This document shows, piece after piece, positions 19,501-28,029 of a stretch of 64,000 nt of DNA. Location of the stretch: contig NZ_JADWOX010000023.1 of assembly GCF_016135805.1 (NCBI RefSeq), positions 1 through 64,000 of the forward strand, written 5' to 3'. Position numbers and translations under genes: made by a program. The first letter of the stretch is position 1, and each line of letters begins with the position of its first letter. The stretch is from Caulobacter hibisci. GTDB lineage: Bacteria; Pseudomonadota; Alphaproteobacteria; Caulobacterales; Caulobacteraceae. The notes below the pieces were generated by a model, which saw nothing but the letters and a program-made list of their open reading frames with translations, made no database searches and was not told where the DNA came from.

Positions 19501-21090
19501 TTGTCGGTACGTTGGACTGGTGTTGGCGTCGCGATCGCGGCGGCGCTGAGCGTTTGGACGCCCGCCCTGGCCCAGCCGGCGGCGCCGCCGCCGCCCGCGG
19601 TCGCCGATCCCACCGGCCGCTGGATGCGCGCCGAGAGCACGCACTTCGTCGTCTATTCCGATCGCAGCGAGGCCCTGGTGCGCCGCTATGTGGCGATGCT
19701 GGAGGATTTCGACGGCGTCCTGCGCCTGCTGCACGACAAGACCGACGCCGAGACGCCGCGCAAGCTGCCCTTCTATCTGGTCTCCAGCACCCAGCAGATG
19801 CGGCGGGTGATCCCTGGCGCTTCAGAGGGGTTGCGCGGGATCTACTCCACGGCCCTGGAGGACATCTTCGTGGTGGCCATCCGCGAGGACGGCGGCCGCT
19901 ACGACCGCAACAACGGCGACGACGTGGTGCTGCACGAATACACCCACCACTTCATGATGCAGTACTTCCCGGCCGGCTATCCGGGGTGGCTGATCGAGGG
20001 GCTGGCGGAATACTACATGACCGTCGACCTGCAGCCCGAGAAGGTGCTGATCGGCGACTTCAGCCGCAGCCGCGCCGCGTCGCTGATGAACAAGACCTGG
20101 GTGCCGATGGCCGACGTGCTGTCGAAGAAGCCCGGCCAGATCCCCGAGGCCGACCGCGGCGTCTACTACGCCCAGTCCTGGCTGCTGACCCACTATGTCT
20201 GGAACGACAAGGGCCGGCGCTCGCAGCTGAGCCGCTATCTGAAGGCCGTGCGCGAGGGCGCCGATCCGATGGCCAGCTGGACCAAGGTCTACGGCCAGGA
20301 CGGCAAGCAGCTGGAAAAGGCCCTGGTCAAGTACATGGACAATCTGTCGGGGATGGAGCTGAAGCGCACGCCGCCGCCGGCCCCGGAGATCGTCTTCACG
20401 CGCCTGCCCGAGGGCGCCGATGACCTGATCCTCGAGGTCCAGCGCCTCAAGCAGGACATCCCGCCGGCCGAGGCGGACGCCTTCCTGGCCAAGATCCGCA
20501 AGATCGTCGCCAAGCGGCCGAACGAGTTCTACAGCCGCCGCGTCCTGGCCCGCACCGAGTGCGACCTGGGCGACCGCAAGCAGTGCGAGGTGATGTTGAA
20601 GGCCCTGCTCGACGAGCGTCCGCAGGACCTGGAGACCTTGCAGATCCTGGCCGCCAGCCGTCTGTCCTCGGCGCGCAAGGCCGTCCGCGACAAGGCCGAC
20701 CGCGAGCAGGTCCAGGCCATCTACGCCGACGCCGCCCAATACCTGGGGCGGATCCACAAGATCGACCCCAACGACTACATGGCGCTGTTCGGCTACGCCC
20801 AGACCAGGTCGCTGGAGAAGACGCCGTCGGAAAACACCCTGAACGTCATCACCCGCGCCGCCGAGATCGCGCCACAGGCCTCGCTGATCCGGATGACGGC
20901 CGCCCGGCTGTTCATCCAGGCCAAGGCCTATGAGGAGGCGTGCGAGATGATGGCGCCCGTGGCCGGCAACCCGCACGGCGGCGCGCGCGCCAAGTACGCC
21001 GCCCAGCTGATGGCCGAGCTGAGGGACAAGGCCGACGGCGAGGCGCTGCCGGCCGGGTCGCAGGCGGCCGTCTTCGCGGAGAGAGGGTGA
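19501..21090 (+). CDS. Secreted peptidase-MA-like HExxH/TPR protein, copy 3
   Basis: This is the third tandem paralogue. I choose TTG 19501 because GGGAGG lies 5-6 nt upstream and a compact signal peptide follows (VGVAIAAALSVWTPALAQ-P). An ATG at 19396 would add 35 residues and start within the inverted repeat. The 529-residue protein has HEYTHHF (His145, Glu146, His149) and LIEGLAEYY (Glu166), then TPR repeats rich in Asp/Glu with a CDLGDRKQC pair of Cys. Like copies 1 and 2 it should be periplasmic. Domain order is identical to copy 2. Confidence 0.84.
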   Translation: MSVRWTGVGVAIAAALSVWTPALAQPAAPPPPAVADPTGRWMRAESTHFVVYSDRSEALVRRYVAMLEDFDGVLRLLHDKTDAETPRKLPFYLVSSTQQMRRVIPGASEGLRGIYSTALEDIFVVAIREDGGRYDRNNGDDVVLHEYTHHFMMQYFPAGYPGWLIEGLAEYYMTVDLQPEKVLIGDFSRSRAASLMNKTWVPMADVLSKKPGQIPEADRGVYYAQSWLLTHYVWNDKGRRSQLSRYLKAVREGADPMASWTKVYGQDGKQLEKALVKYMDNLSGMELKRTPPPAPEIVFTRLPEGADDLILEVQRLKQDIPPAEADAFLAKIRKIVAKRPNEFYSRRVLARTECDLGDRKQCEVMLKALLDERPQDLETLQILAASRLSSARKAVRDKADREQVQAIYADAAQYLGRIHKIDPNDYMALFGYAQTRSLEKTPSENTLNVITRAAEIAPQASLIRMTAARLFIQAKAYEEACEMMAPVAGNPHGGARAKYAAQLMAELRDKADGEALPAGSQAAVFAERG

Positions 21091-21169
21091 CCCCCAGCAC
21101 GACCCGGCGGACGACGCGGCAGTGCGGCCAGAGGGTGACAAGGACGTGCGGGAGCGGTAGTCCGGCGCG

Positions 21170-22783
21170 ATGAGCACTTCGCCCGCCAACCTTTCTCCCG
21201 TCGTCCAGGCCGCCCGTCGGCGCACCTTCGCCATCATCAGCCACCCTGACGCCGGCAAGACGACCCTGACCGAGAACCTGCTGCTGGCCGGCGGGGCGAT
21301 CCGCGCGGCCGGCGCGGTGCGGGCGCGCGGCCAGGCGCGGCGCACCCAGTCGGACTGGATGAAGATCGAGCGCGAGCGCGGGATTTCGGTCAGCGCCTCG
21401 GTGATGACGTTCGACCACGACGGCCTGATGTTCAACCTGCTGGACACCCCGGGCCACGAAGACTTCTCGGAAGACACCTACCGCACCCTGACCGCCGCCG
21501 ACGCCGCGATCATGGTGCTGGACGCGGCCAAGGGCATCGAGCCCCAGACCCTGAAGCTGTTCGAGGTGTGCCGCCTGCGCGACATCCCGATCATCACCTT
21601 CATCAACAAGATGGACCGCGAGGCCCAGGATCCGTTCGAGCTGCTCGACGAGGTCTCCTCGAAGCTGGCCCTCGACCCCGCGCCGCTCTACTGGCCGGCC
21701 GGCTCGGGCGGGCGCTTCAAGGGCATGCTCGACCTGCGCAGCCAGCAGTTCATCCCCTACGCCAAGAAGAGCTCGACCGACGAGGAGGGCCATCCCGACC
21801 CCGTCGCCTTCAACGGCAACGCCGTCGTCCAGTACCTGGAGCCCGAAGAGCGCGCCGAGCTGGAAGACAACGCCATGCTGGTCACCGAGGCCGGCAAGCC
21901 GTTCGACGTGCAGTCGTTCCTCGAAGGCCACATGACGCCGGTGTTCTTCGGCTCGGCCCTGCGCCACTTCGGCGTCGACCAGCTGCTGGCGGGCATCGGC
22001 GCCTACGCCCCCGCGCCCAAGCCGGCCAAGGCCAACAAGGCCGGGGCCGAGACCCATGTCGCCCCGGGCGACGGCGAGGTCTCGGGCTTCGTCTTCAAGG
22101 TCCAGGCCAACATGGACCCCAATCACCGCGACCGGATCGCCTTCCTGCGCCTGACCAGCGGCCGCTTCACCCGCGGCATGAAGCTGAAGGCCCAGAACAC
22201 CGGCAAGGCCATGAGCGTCAACGCGCCGATCATGTTCTTCGCGTCCGACCGCGAACTGGCCGAAGACGCCTTCGCCGGCGACGTGATCGGCATCCCCAAC
22301 CACGGCGTGCTGCGGGTCGGCGACAGCCTGTCGGAGAGCGGCGCCCTGCGTTTTGCCGGCCTGCCCAACTTCGCCCCGGAAATCCTGCGCCGCGTGCGGG
22401 TCAAGGATCCGCTGAAGGCCAAGCACCTGAAGAAGGCCCTGGAGGGCCTCGCCGAGGAGGGCGTCACCCAGCTGTTCCGGCCGATGATCGGGTCGGACTT
22501 CATCGTCGGCGCCGTCGGCCAGCTGCAGTTCGAGGTCATGGCCGACCGCCTGGCCAACGAGTACCAGCTGGACGTGATCTTCGAGAACAGCCCCTACGCC
22601 GAGGCCCGCTGGCTGGTCGGCGAGCGCGCCGACGTCGAGGACTTCGAGAACAAGCACAAGACGGCCATGGGCCGCGATATCGACGACCAGCCGGTGTTCC
22701 TGGGCAAGAGCGGCTGGGAGATCAACTACGTCGCCGAACGCTACCCGAAGGTGCGCTTCGAGCGGACCAAGGAACGGGGCTGA
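21170..22783 (+). CDS. prfC: Peptide chain release factor 3
   Basis: RF3 is the GTPase that removes RF1/RF2 from ribosomes after termination. The 537-residue length is typical. The GTPase P-loop HPDAGKTT is at residues 25-32, the effector region RGISVSASVMTF follows, then the G3 motif DTPGHEDFSEDTYR and the G4 NKMD. Domains II and III follow with VGAVGQLQFEV. The ATG at 21170 lies 79 nt after the last peptidase-MA gene, with only weak upstream purines. Confidence 0.95.
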   Translation: MSTSPANLSPVVQAARRRTFAIISHPDAGKTTLTENLLLAGGAIRAAGAVRARGQARRTQSDWMKIERERGISVSASVMTFDHDGLMFNLLDTPGHEDFSEDTYRTLTAADAAIMVLDAAKGIEPQTLKLFEVCRLRDIPIITFINKMDREAQDPFELLDEVSSKLALDPAPLYWPAGSGGRFKGMLDLRSQQFIPYAKKSSTDEEGHPDPVAFNGNAVVQYLEPEERAELEDNAMLVTEAGKPFDVQSFLEGHMTPVFFGSALRHFGVDQLLAGIGAYAPAPKPAKANKAGAETHVAPGDGEVSGFVFKVQANMDPNHRDRIAFLRLTSGRFTRGMKLKAQNTGKAMSVNAPIMFFASDRELAEDAFAGDVIGIPNHGVLRVGDSLSESGALRFAGLPNFAPEILRRVRVKDPLKAKHLKKALEGLAEEGVTQLFRPMIGSDFIVGAVGQLQFEVMADRLANEYQLDVIFENSPYAEARWLVGERADVEDFENKHKTAMGRDIDDQPVFLGKSGWEINYVAERYPKVRFERTKERG

Positions 22784-22809
22784 GGCGGCGAACGCCGTCC
22801 CCGCGAGCT

Positions 22810-22837
22810 TTAGACCCGTTTCTCGCCATGCTAGATC
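22810..22837 (+). promoter_or_regulatory. Putative Caulobacter housekeeping promoter
   Basis: TTAGAC (-35) and GCTAGATC (-10) are separated by 14 nt. The -10 matches the Caulobacter consensus GCTANAWC exactly, and the -35 is one step from TTGACG. Transcription would begin near 22845, ahead of the secreted TonB-C-like gene. Confidence 0.5.
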
Positions 22838-22886
22838 GCGACGGTCGTGTCGCCCTTCGCGAGCGGCGCGTGATTCCGGGGGAAGC

Positions 22887-23801
22887 ATGAAGCGGAAAGC
22901 TTGGTTCGCGGGCCTGACCGCATTGGCGTTCGCGAGCGGTTCGGCGACGATCGGGCTTGCCGATCCTCTTCCGCAGGACTCCCAGATCATCGTCTCTGGC
23001 ACGGTGGCCCGCTACTATCCCGATCGGGCGCAGCGGATGGAAGTCAATGGCTGGGCGCGGGTGCGCTGCATCGCCCAGCCCCCGAGCCAGGTGACCGGAC
23101 GGGTCTCCGACTGCGTCGTGGTCGGCGAGTTTCCGGCCGCCTTCGGCTTCGGCAAGGCGGCCCAGCTGATCACCGAGCGACTCGGGCGCCTGGTGACGCC
23201 GCCGGCGGCGGGCGAGCCCGTCTACATCCACATCAGATTCAACGTCACGGACGGGGGCAGGTCCTGGTCCAGCCCCGTCAAGCCGCCCAGCGGCAAGGTG
23301 CTGGACGCGGCGCGACCCGCGGGCGCGGACGCCCTCGGCACCGCTTCGCTGTCCTGCGAGGCGCCCCTGGAGGCTTCCGGTCCGCTGACCGCCTGCAAGG
23401 TGCTTTCGGAAGGTGCGCCGGGGCAGGGCTATGGCGCGGCGGCGATCGCCGTGGCGCAGAGCGCCTACAAGACGGCCCTGCGGCCGCCGCCGAAGGCACT
23501 GTCCGTCCGGCTCTATGGGGCCGGCGTCGAGACCTTGGGCGATGTCGAGAACGGCGACTGGCTGGAGCTGGCGGCGGTCGAGGGCGGCCCGTCCGTCAGG
23601 CCTTCGCAATCGGCGCGCCTGGTCTGCGGCTGGACCCCCGATGGACGGCTGAGCCAGTGCCAGCTCGCGCCGCCGCTGAAGCCGATCCCCGGGCTGACGC
23701 CGCCCGAGCCCTCGCCTCAGGCGGCGAGCGAGGCCCTGGCCTTCAGCCAAGGCCTGCGCCTGGTGCGCAAGGTGGTGTTCGCCATCAACTGGGGCCAATA
23801 A
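22887..23801 (+). CDS. Secreted protein with repeated TonB-C-like modules
   Basis: The 304-residue precursor has a Sec signal peptide ending near GLA-D (residue 25). The mature part shows three divergent copies of a pattern seen in TonB C-terminal domains: strand, central Cys, loop, then (T/S)xCxV and a Gly-rich helix start. The clearest are GWARVRCIAQPP...DCVVVGEFPAAFGFGKAA and ASLSCEAPLEASGPLTACKVLSEG. The Cys pairs suggest disulfides. There is no membrane anchor or Pro spacer, so it is not a TonB. Its end overlaps the convergent broken gene by 17 nt. Confidence 0.7.
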   Translation: MKRKAWFAGLTALAFASGSATIGLADPLPQDSQIIVSGTVARYYPDRAQRMEVNGWARVRCIAQPPSQVTGRVSDCVVVGEFPAAFGFGKAAQLITERLGRLVTPPAAGEPVYIHIRFNVTDGGRSWSSPVKPPSGKVLDAARPAGADALGTASLSCEAPLEASGPLTACKVLSEGAPGQGYGAAAIAVAQSAYKTALRPPPKALSVRLYGAGVETLGDVENGDWLELAAVEGGPSVRPSQSARLVCGWTPDGRLSQCQLAPPLKPIPGLTPPEPSPQAASEALAFSQGLRLVRKVVFAINWGQ

Positions 23802-24939
23802 GCTTCAGCGGCGGGTCCTGGTCGCGCGTGCCGAACCAGCGATCCTCCTCGGCGACGCCGGTCCCGATCCAGGCCAGCACCTGCTCGACGGGGATCGGAT
23901 CGGCGGCGCCAGCCGCAGCTGGCTGACCAGGTCGCCGGGCCGCACCTTGCCGTCGACGATCGGCAGCAGGCGGGCGGTCGCGCCCCGCTCGTCCCAGCCG
24001 AACAGCGAGGCGTCGCGCGGCGCGATCATCAGGACCAGATAGCGCCGGGGCGGCTCGCCAGGCCGGCAGGGCAGGACGGGCCGAGCAGCTCCGAGCCGAA
24101 GATGTCCATCGACAGGTTCATCGGCGAGATCTTGTGGCCGCCGACCAGGCGAGGGCGGCAGGCGGGGATCGATGCCCGCGGCGATCCCGGCTCCAGCGGC
24201 GCGGCCTCATAGATCGCCGCCTCGGTAAAGCGGGCGAACAGGTCAGCCGGACGTCGTCGTCGCGGGCGCCGCCGCGCAGCCAGCGCAGGCGCTGGACCAG
24301 CAGGTCGCGATCAGCCCCGCCGCGGGCGACCGGCTCCCAGTGATCGATCTGGCCCCGCTCGTCGAGGAACACGAGGTAGTCCAGCGCCGGGTCGAGGATC
24401 GGCCGCGAGATCGTTCCGTCGCTGAGGCGCGGCCGGTCGAAGACACCCTCTACGTCCAACTCGCGGTCGGCGATGCGGCCGCGGTGCAGGAACAGGAAGC
24501 CGGCATGGCGTCCGGCCGCTCGCTTGGCGTCCAGGTCGTACACCCCGATCCACAGATCCGGCCGCGTGCGGCGCATGAAGTCGGGGTCCAGCGGATAGTC
24601 GCCGCGCAACCGCGCGGGCAGGCGCCGGGGCGGGGCGCCCTTCAGCGTCTCGATCACCGCCAGCCGATAGCGGCGCGACCGCTCGCGCTTGCCGCAATAG
24701 TCGCCGTAGGCTTGGGGCGACGCCCACGACAGCAGCCCGGCCAGCCAGCAAGGCGGTGTCCAGGCGGCCTTGGGGCGGACCAGCGCGACGGCCGTGGCCT
24801 GGCGATACTCGGCCGCGCCCGCCGGGGTGCGAACGGCCTCAAGGCTGGGCGGGACTTCCATCAGCATCACCGCCCCGGTCGGCGTCGCCAGGGCCAGGCC
24901 GAGGGCCAGGGCCACGATCCGCAGCAGCCGCTTGCCCAT
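23785..24939 (-). pseudogene. Frameshifted secreted-protein gene
   Basis: The gene starts at ATG 24939 with a strong GGGAGGGG ribosome site and a signal peptide. It runs through a coherent protein (DLWIGVYDLDAKRAAG, YLVFLDERGQIDHWEPVARGG), then loses frame three times: near 24240, between about 24062 and 24085, and near 23905. Joining the frames restores sensible sequence (FARFTEAAIYEAAPLEPG, then SLFGWDERGATARLLPIVDGKVR, then IPVEQVLAWIGTG) to a TGA at 23785-23787. Each event is a single missing base in GC runs, so it is either a decaying gene or sequencing error. The family is not recognised. Confidence 0.7.
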
Positions 24940-25001
24940 GCCGCCCCTCCCTCGACGAGGGAAGGTTACGTATGTAAAATAATCAAGGTCAAGCCGTCGC
25001 C

Positions 25002-26228
25002 TCACCCCTTCTTCAGCCCATAGTCCCGCGCCATCTGGCGATAGAGCCCCAGGAACGCATTGGCGTCGTAGCGGCCGCCGTGCTCGGTCTTTTCGGGATG
25101 CGGGGGCGGGGCGCCGGCGATCTGCGCGCCGGGGGCCTCGGCGCTGTTGATGCCCTGCGACAGCAGGTTGGGCTTGGGGCCTTCGCCGGCGTTTTGGCCG
25201 TCCTGGTCGAAGATCGCCTCCTGGTGCCGGGTCGGCTCCCAGATGAAGGTTCCCCAGCCGCGCTGGCCCGGGGCGTCGAACACCAGGTCGTTCACATAAC
25301 GCTTCCGGCTGGAATATTCGGCCACATAGAAGCCGTGGTCAGGGTAGCGCTCGCCGAACCGCTTGAAGGTGTTGGCCCAGTCGCCCTCGGCCTGCTGCTG
25401 GTAGCAGGAGAAGCCGACGGCGTCGAAGCGCACGCCGCGTGAGAGCAGGCTGTCGGTCCAGTGGCTGACGATCGTCCAGTGCCGGCCCAGGTGGTTGTGC
25501 AGGCTGGTCTTGACCCCCGGCACGGTCTCGCGCGAGGCGTCGAGGCCCGCGCTCAGCAGCCGGGCCAGCTTGTCGAAGCCGCCGGCGTCGGGAACGTTCA
25601 GGTGCACCGCGTCGGTGGCCGGATTGCCGGTCGGGACGGGCAGGGGCACGCGGCCGTCGGGCCACAGCATGCCGAAGGTGATCTCGTTGCCGATCACTAC
25701 CAGGTCGGGCCGGGCGCCGGCCTTCTCCAGGGCGGTGAGCACGGTGCGGGTGTGGTCGCCGACGGCCTTGACCAGGGCGTCGAACGGCAGGTCGGTCCAG
25801 GCGGCGGGCTTCACCTGCTTCTGCGGATCGGCCCAGTTGTCGCTGTAGTGGAAGCTGATCGTCAGGTGCATGCCGGCGGCCTTGATCCGCTTGGCCATGC
25901 TGACCGTCTGGGCCAGGCCCGCCCACGGGTCGGTCTTGCGCTGCGCCGAGTAGCCGTTCTCGGGATTGACGAAGACGCGGATCTTGATGGCGTTGAAGCC
26001 GGCGTCGCCCAGGATCGCCAGGATGTCGCGCTTCTCGCCGCCGGCGTAGAACACCGCGCCGTCGGCCTCGTCCTGCGGGATCCAGGTGATGTCGGCGCCC
26101 AGCAGGAACGGACCCGGGCGAGCGCCGGGTCCTTTCGCCTGGGATTGGGCGGCCAGGGCGCGGGGCGCGGCCGACAGCAGCGGCAGGGCGGTCAGGCCCG
26201 CGGCGAAGGCGCGACGGTCGAGGGTCAT
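25002..26228 (-). CDS. GH53 arabinogalactan endo-beta-1,4-galactanase
   Basis: GH53 enzymes cut beta-1,4-galactan side chains of pectin. The 408-residue protein starts at ATG 26228 behind GGAGGAAGA. It has a twin-arginine-like leader (LDRRAFAAGLTALPLL), then the GH53 pattern: GADITWIPQDE, NAIKIRVFVNP, LTISFHYSDNWADP and the acid/base Glu in LVVIGNEITFGMLWPDG. FYVAEYSSRKR contains the likely nucleophile. Export to the periplasm or outside is expected. A palindrome-like sequence lies 43 nt upstream and may be a regulator site. Confidence 0.92.
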   Translation of the reverse strand: MTLDRRAFAAGLTALPLLSAAPRALAAQSQAKGPGARPGPFLLGADITWIPQDEADGAVFYAGGEKRDILAILGDAGFNAIKIRVFVNPENGYSAQRKTDPWAGLAQTVSMAKRIKAAGMHLTISFHYSDNWADPQKQVKPAAWTDLPFDALVKAVGDHTRTVLTALEKAGARPDLVVIGNEITFGMLWPDGRVPLPVPTGNPATDAVHLNVPDAGGFDKLARLLSAGLDASRETVPGVKTSLHNHLGRHWTIVSHWTDSLLSRGVRFDAVGFSCYQQQAEGDWANTFKRFGERYPDHGFYVAEYSSRKRYVNDLVFDAPGQRGWGTFIWEPTRHQEAIFDQDGQNAGEGPKPNLLSQGINSAEAPGAQIAGAPPPHPEKTEHGGRYDANAFLGLYRQMARDYGLKKG

Positions 26229-26270
26229 GGCGTCTTCCTCCAGGATCGCCATGAACGGCGATCTCATTAT

Positions 26271-26287
26271 TTGAGATATCGTTTCAA
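26271..26287 (-). promoter_or_regulatory. Possible operator upstream of GH53 gene
   Basis: TTGA and TCAA form the ends of a 17-nt imperfect palindrome in an AT-rich patch upstream of the galactanase start. LacI-family sites have this general look, but the inner symmetry is weak. Confidence 0.3.
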
Positions 26288-26395
26288 TATGTATCCTAGC
26301 GGCATTGCGCGTGAAAAGGGAAGAGGCGCGGGACGGCTGGCGGCCCGGCGTCCAGCCGCTATAGGAAGGACGCGTTCAACCGGAGCCGTTCCCGC

Positions 26396-26776
26396 ATGAC
26401 CCGCCAGCTCGCCATCGGCCTCGTGGCCCACGACGACAAGAAGGCCGACCTGGTCGACTGGGCCCTGGCCCATGCGGCGTTCCTGGAAAAGCACGTGCTT
26501 TACGGCACCGGCACCACCGGCGGCCGCATCCTGCAGGCCCTGCCGCAGCTGCAGCTGACCCGCCTGAAGAGCGGCCCCCTGGGCGGCGACCAGCAGCTGG
26601 GCGCGATGATCGCCGAGGGCCGGCTGGACATCCTGATCTTCTTCGTCGACCCGCTGTCGCCTCAGCCGCACGACGTCGACGTCAAGGCGCTGATCCGCCT
26701 GGCGACCCTGGCCGACATCCCCTTCGCCTGCAACGCGGCGACCGCGACCCTGGTGGTGAAGGGGCTGGACGCCTAG
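26396..26776 (+). CDS. mgsA: Methylglyoxal synthase
   Basis: MgsA converts dihydroxyacetone phosphate to methylglyoxal and phosphate, a bypass of lower glycolysis. The 126-residue protein is shorter than enteric MgsA (about 150), lacking N- and C-terminal extensions, but keeps the core: LVAHDDKKADLVDWA, the phosphate loop GTGTTGGRI, SGPLGGDQQLGAMI and FFVDPLSPQPHDVDVKAL with the catalytic Asp. Its stop codon shares a CTAG with the stop of the convergent pYEATS gene. Confidence 0.9.
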   Translation: MTRQLAIGLVAHDDKKADLVDWALAHAAFLEKHVLYGTGTTGGRILQALPQLQLTRLKSGPLGGDQQLGAMIAEGRLDILIFFVDPLSPQPHDVDVKALIRLATLADIPFACNAATATLVVKGLDA

Positions 26777-27954
26777 CGCGCCTTGAACACGGCGGGGGCG
26801 TTCGGCAGCAGGGCCAGGTTCAGCTCGTAGCGCTCGTCGTTTTGCAGTTGCAGGCCGACGGTGAACGCTCCCCAGCCCACCAGTTCCAGGGCGAAGCCCA
26901 TCTTTCCCAGTCGGATGTCGCGGATCGGATTGGGGAAGGTCGGGTGCAGGTAGAGCCGGGCCGGACTGTCGGCCAGGTGGGCCGCCGTCGCCTCATCGGC
27001 GAAATTGATCAGGATCGTGATCGAGAACCAGTCGGCGTCGCCGGGCAGGGCCTTGACCTGTGCGTCCAGCTTGATGCTGCCGGCCTGATGCGGGTGCGAT
27101 AGAAACTGACCTTGCCAGGGGTCTAGTTCATTGGCGCCTTGGGCGACCACCGGAGGCATCTCGAAGGCGGCGCCGACCTGGGAGCTGGCGACGGCCACGG
27201 CTTGTGACGTCCGGGCGGTGATCTCCTGGGCGTTCGCCGATGGGACGGCCTGCTTGGCTCCGCTGCGTTCGGCCGCCTCGATCTTCTGGCGCCCGGACAT
27301 GTATTGCATGGACATCGCTTGCCGCTCGATCATCGACAGGCGGGCGCTGGCCAGTTCGCCGGGCAGGAAGCGCCTGATCCAGATGTAGCTGATGGCGAAG
27401 CCGATCAGTACGGAGGGCGCCAGGGTCAGGCCGCCGATGGCCGGCCCTGCGTCGGCTTGGCCGCTCATCGCCCGCGACACCTCCACCGAAACCTCCCAGC
27501 CGTGCAGGAGAAAGCGGTCGAAGTTCACCAGGCTCAGGCCCACGATAATCTTGGTCAGCCAGTCGGCGATCTGCTCCATCGCCGTATTGTCGGTGAACCA
27601 GGGATTGTCCTGGCCGGGGCCGTGCGGATTGGCGTTGGTCTGGGCCACGGCGCGGGCGGCGCTGGTCGGCAGGCCAAACAGCAGTCCGAGCAGACCGCCG
27701 CCGCAGGCGCCGGCCGTCCCCGCCATGACCCCGAAGGCCAGGAAATGGCCGTTGAAGCGCGCCCCGATCGAGCAGCGGCCGGCTTCGGCGCTGTCGGGAC
27801 AGACCACCCAGGACGCGGTGAACAGGGCCACGATGCCCAGGGCGGCCAATGTGAACAGCACAGTCAACGCCAACAGGGTCGGCGAACTGCCCAGGCGGGG
27901 ATCGACCCGCGCCTGCGGCGACCCGGTAAAGAACGCTGAAAGCCATTGCAACAT
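26773..27954 (-). CDS. Membrane protein with C-terminal pYEATS-like domain
   Basis: The 393-residue protein has membrane spans at about residues 27-51, 69-97 and 178-195, and perhaps an amphipathic segment at 131-147. A Gln/Ala/Ser-rich linker follows, then a beta-rich C-terminal domain (about 293-393). The latter carries the prokaryotic YEATS pattern: ITILINFADEATAA, ARLYLHPTFPNPIRDI, ALELVGWGAFTVGLQL and a final YELNLALL. YEATS folds bind modified lysines in eukaryotes; prokaryotic versions are poorly understood. A GGGGGGATGGC precedes the start. It lies downstream of the RNase H-like gene, with its own sigma-70-like promoter between them. Confidence 0.75.
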   Translation of the reverse strand: MLQWLSAFFTGSPQARVDPRLGSSPTLLALTVLFTLAALGIVALFTASWVVCPDSAEAGRCSIGARFNGHFLAFGVMAGTAGACGGGLLGLLFGLPTSAARAVAQTNANPHGPGQDNPWFTDNTAMEQIADWLTKIIVGLSLVNFDRFLLHGWEVSVEVSRAMSGQADAGPAIGGLTLAPSVLIGFAISYIWIRRFLPGELASARLSMIERQAMSMQYMSGRQKIEAAERSGAKQAVPSANAQEITARTSQAVAVASSQVGAAFEMPPVVAQGANELDPWQGQFLSHPHQAGSIKLDAQVKALPGDADWFSITILINFADEATAAHLADSPARLYLHPTFPNPIRDIRLGKMGFALELVGWGAFTVGLQLQNDERYELNLALLPNAPAVFKAR

Positions 27955-27989
27955 GCCATCCCCCCGGATGCTGTCGGCAGTTCAATCAG

Positions 27990-28017
27990 CCTATAGTGGT
28001 ATTGTTGACTTGGTCAA
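27990..28017 (-). promoter_or_regulatory. Sigma-70-like promoter with palindromic -35
   Basis: On the minus strand TTGACC (28012-28017) and TATAGG (27990-27995) lie 16 nt apart. The -35 sits within the small palindrome TTGACCAAGTCAA (28005-28017). The -10 is closer to the E. coli consensus than to the Caulobacter GCTANAWC. It would drive the pYEATS membrane gene. Confidence 0.5.
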
Positions 28018-28029
28018 GCTCAGGTCGTT

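Noticed and set aside
15506..21477. Long antisense frames over the three peptidase-MA genes
   Set aside because: Low-complexity Arg/Gly/Leu-rich products with no family likeness, opposite real genes with signal peptides and zinc motifs.
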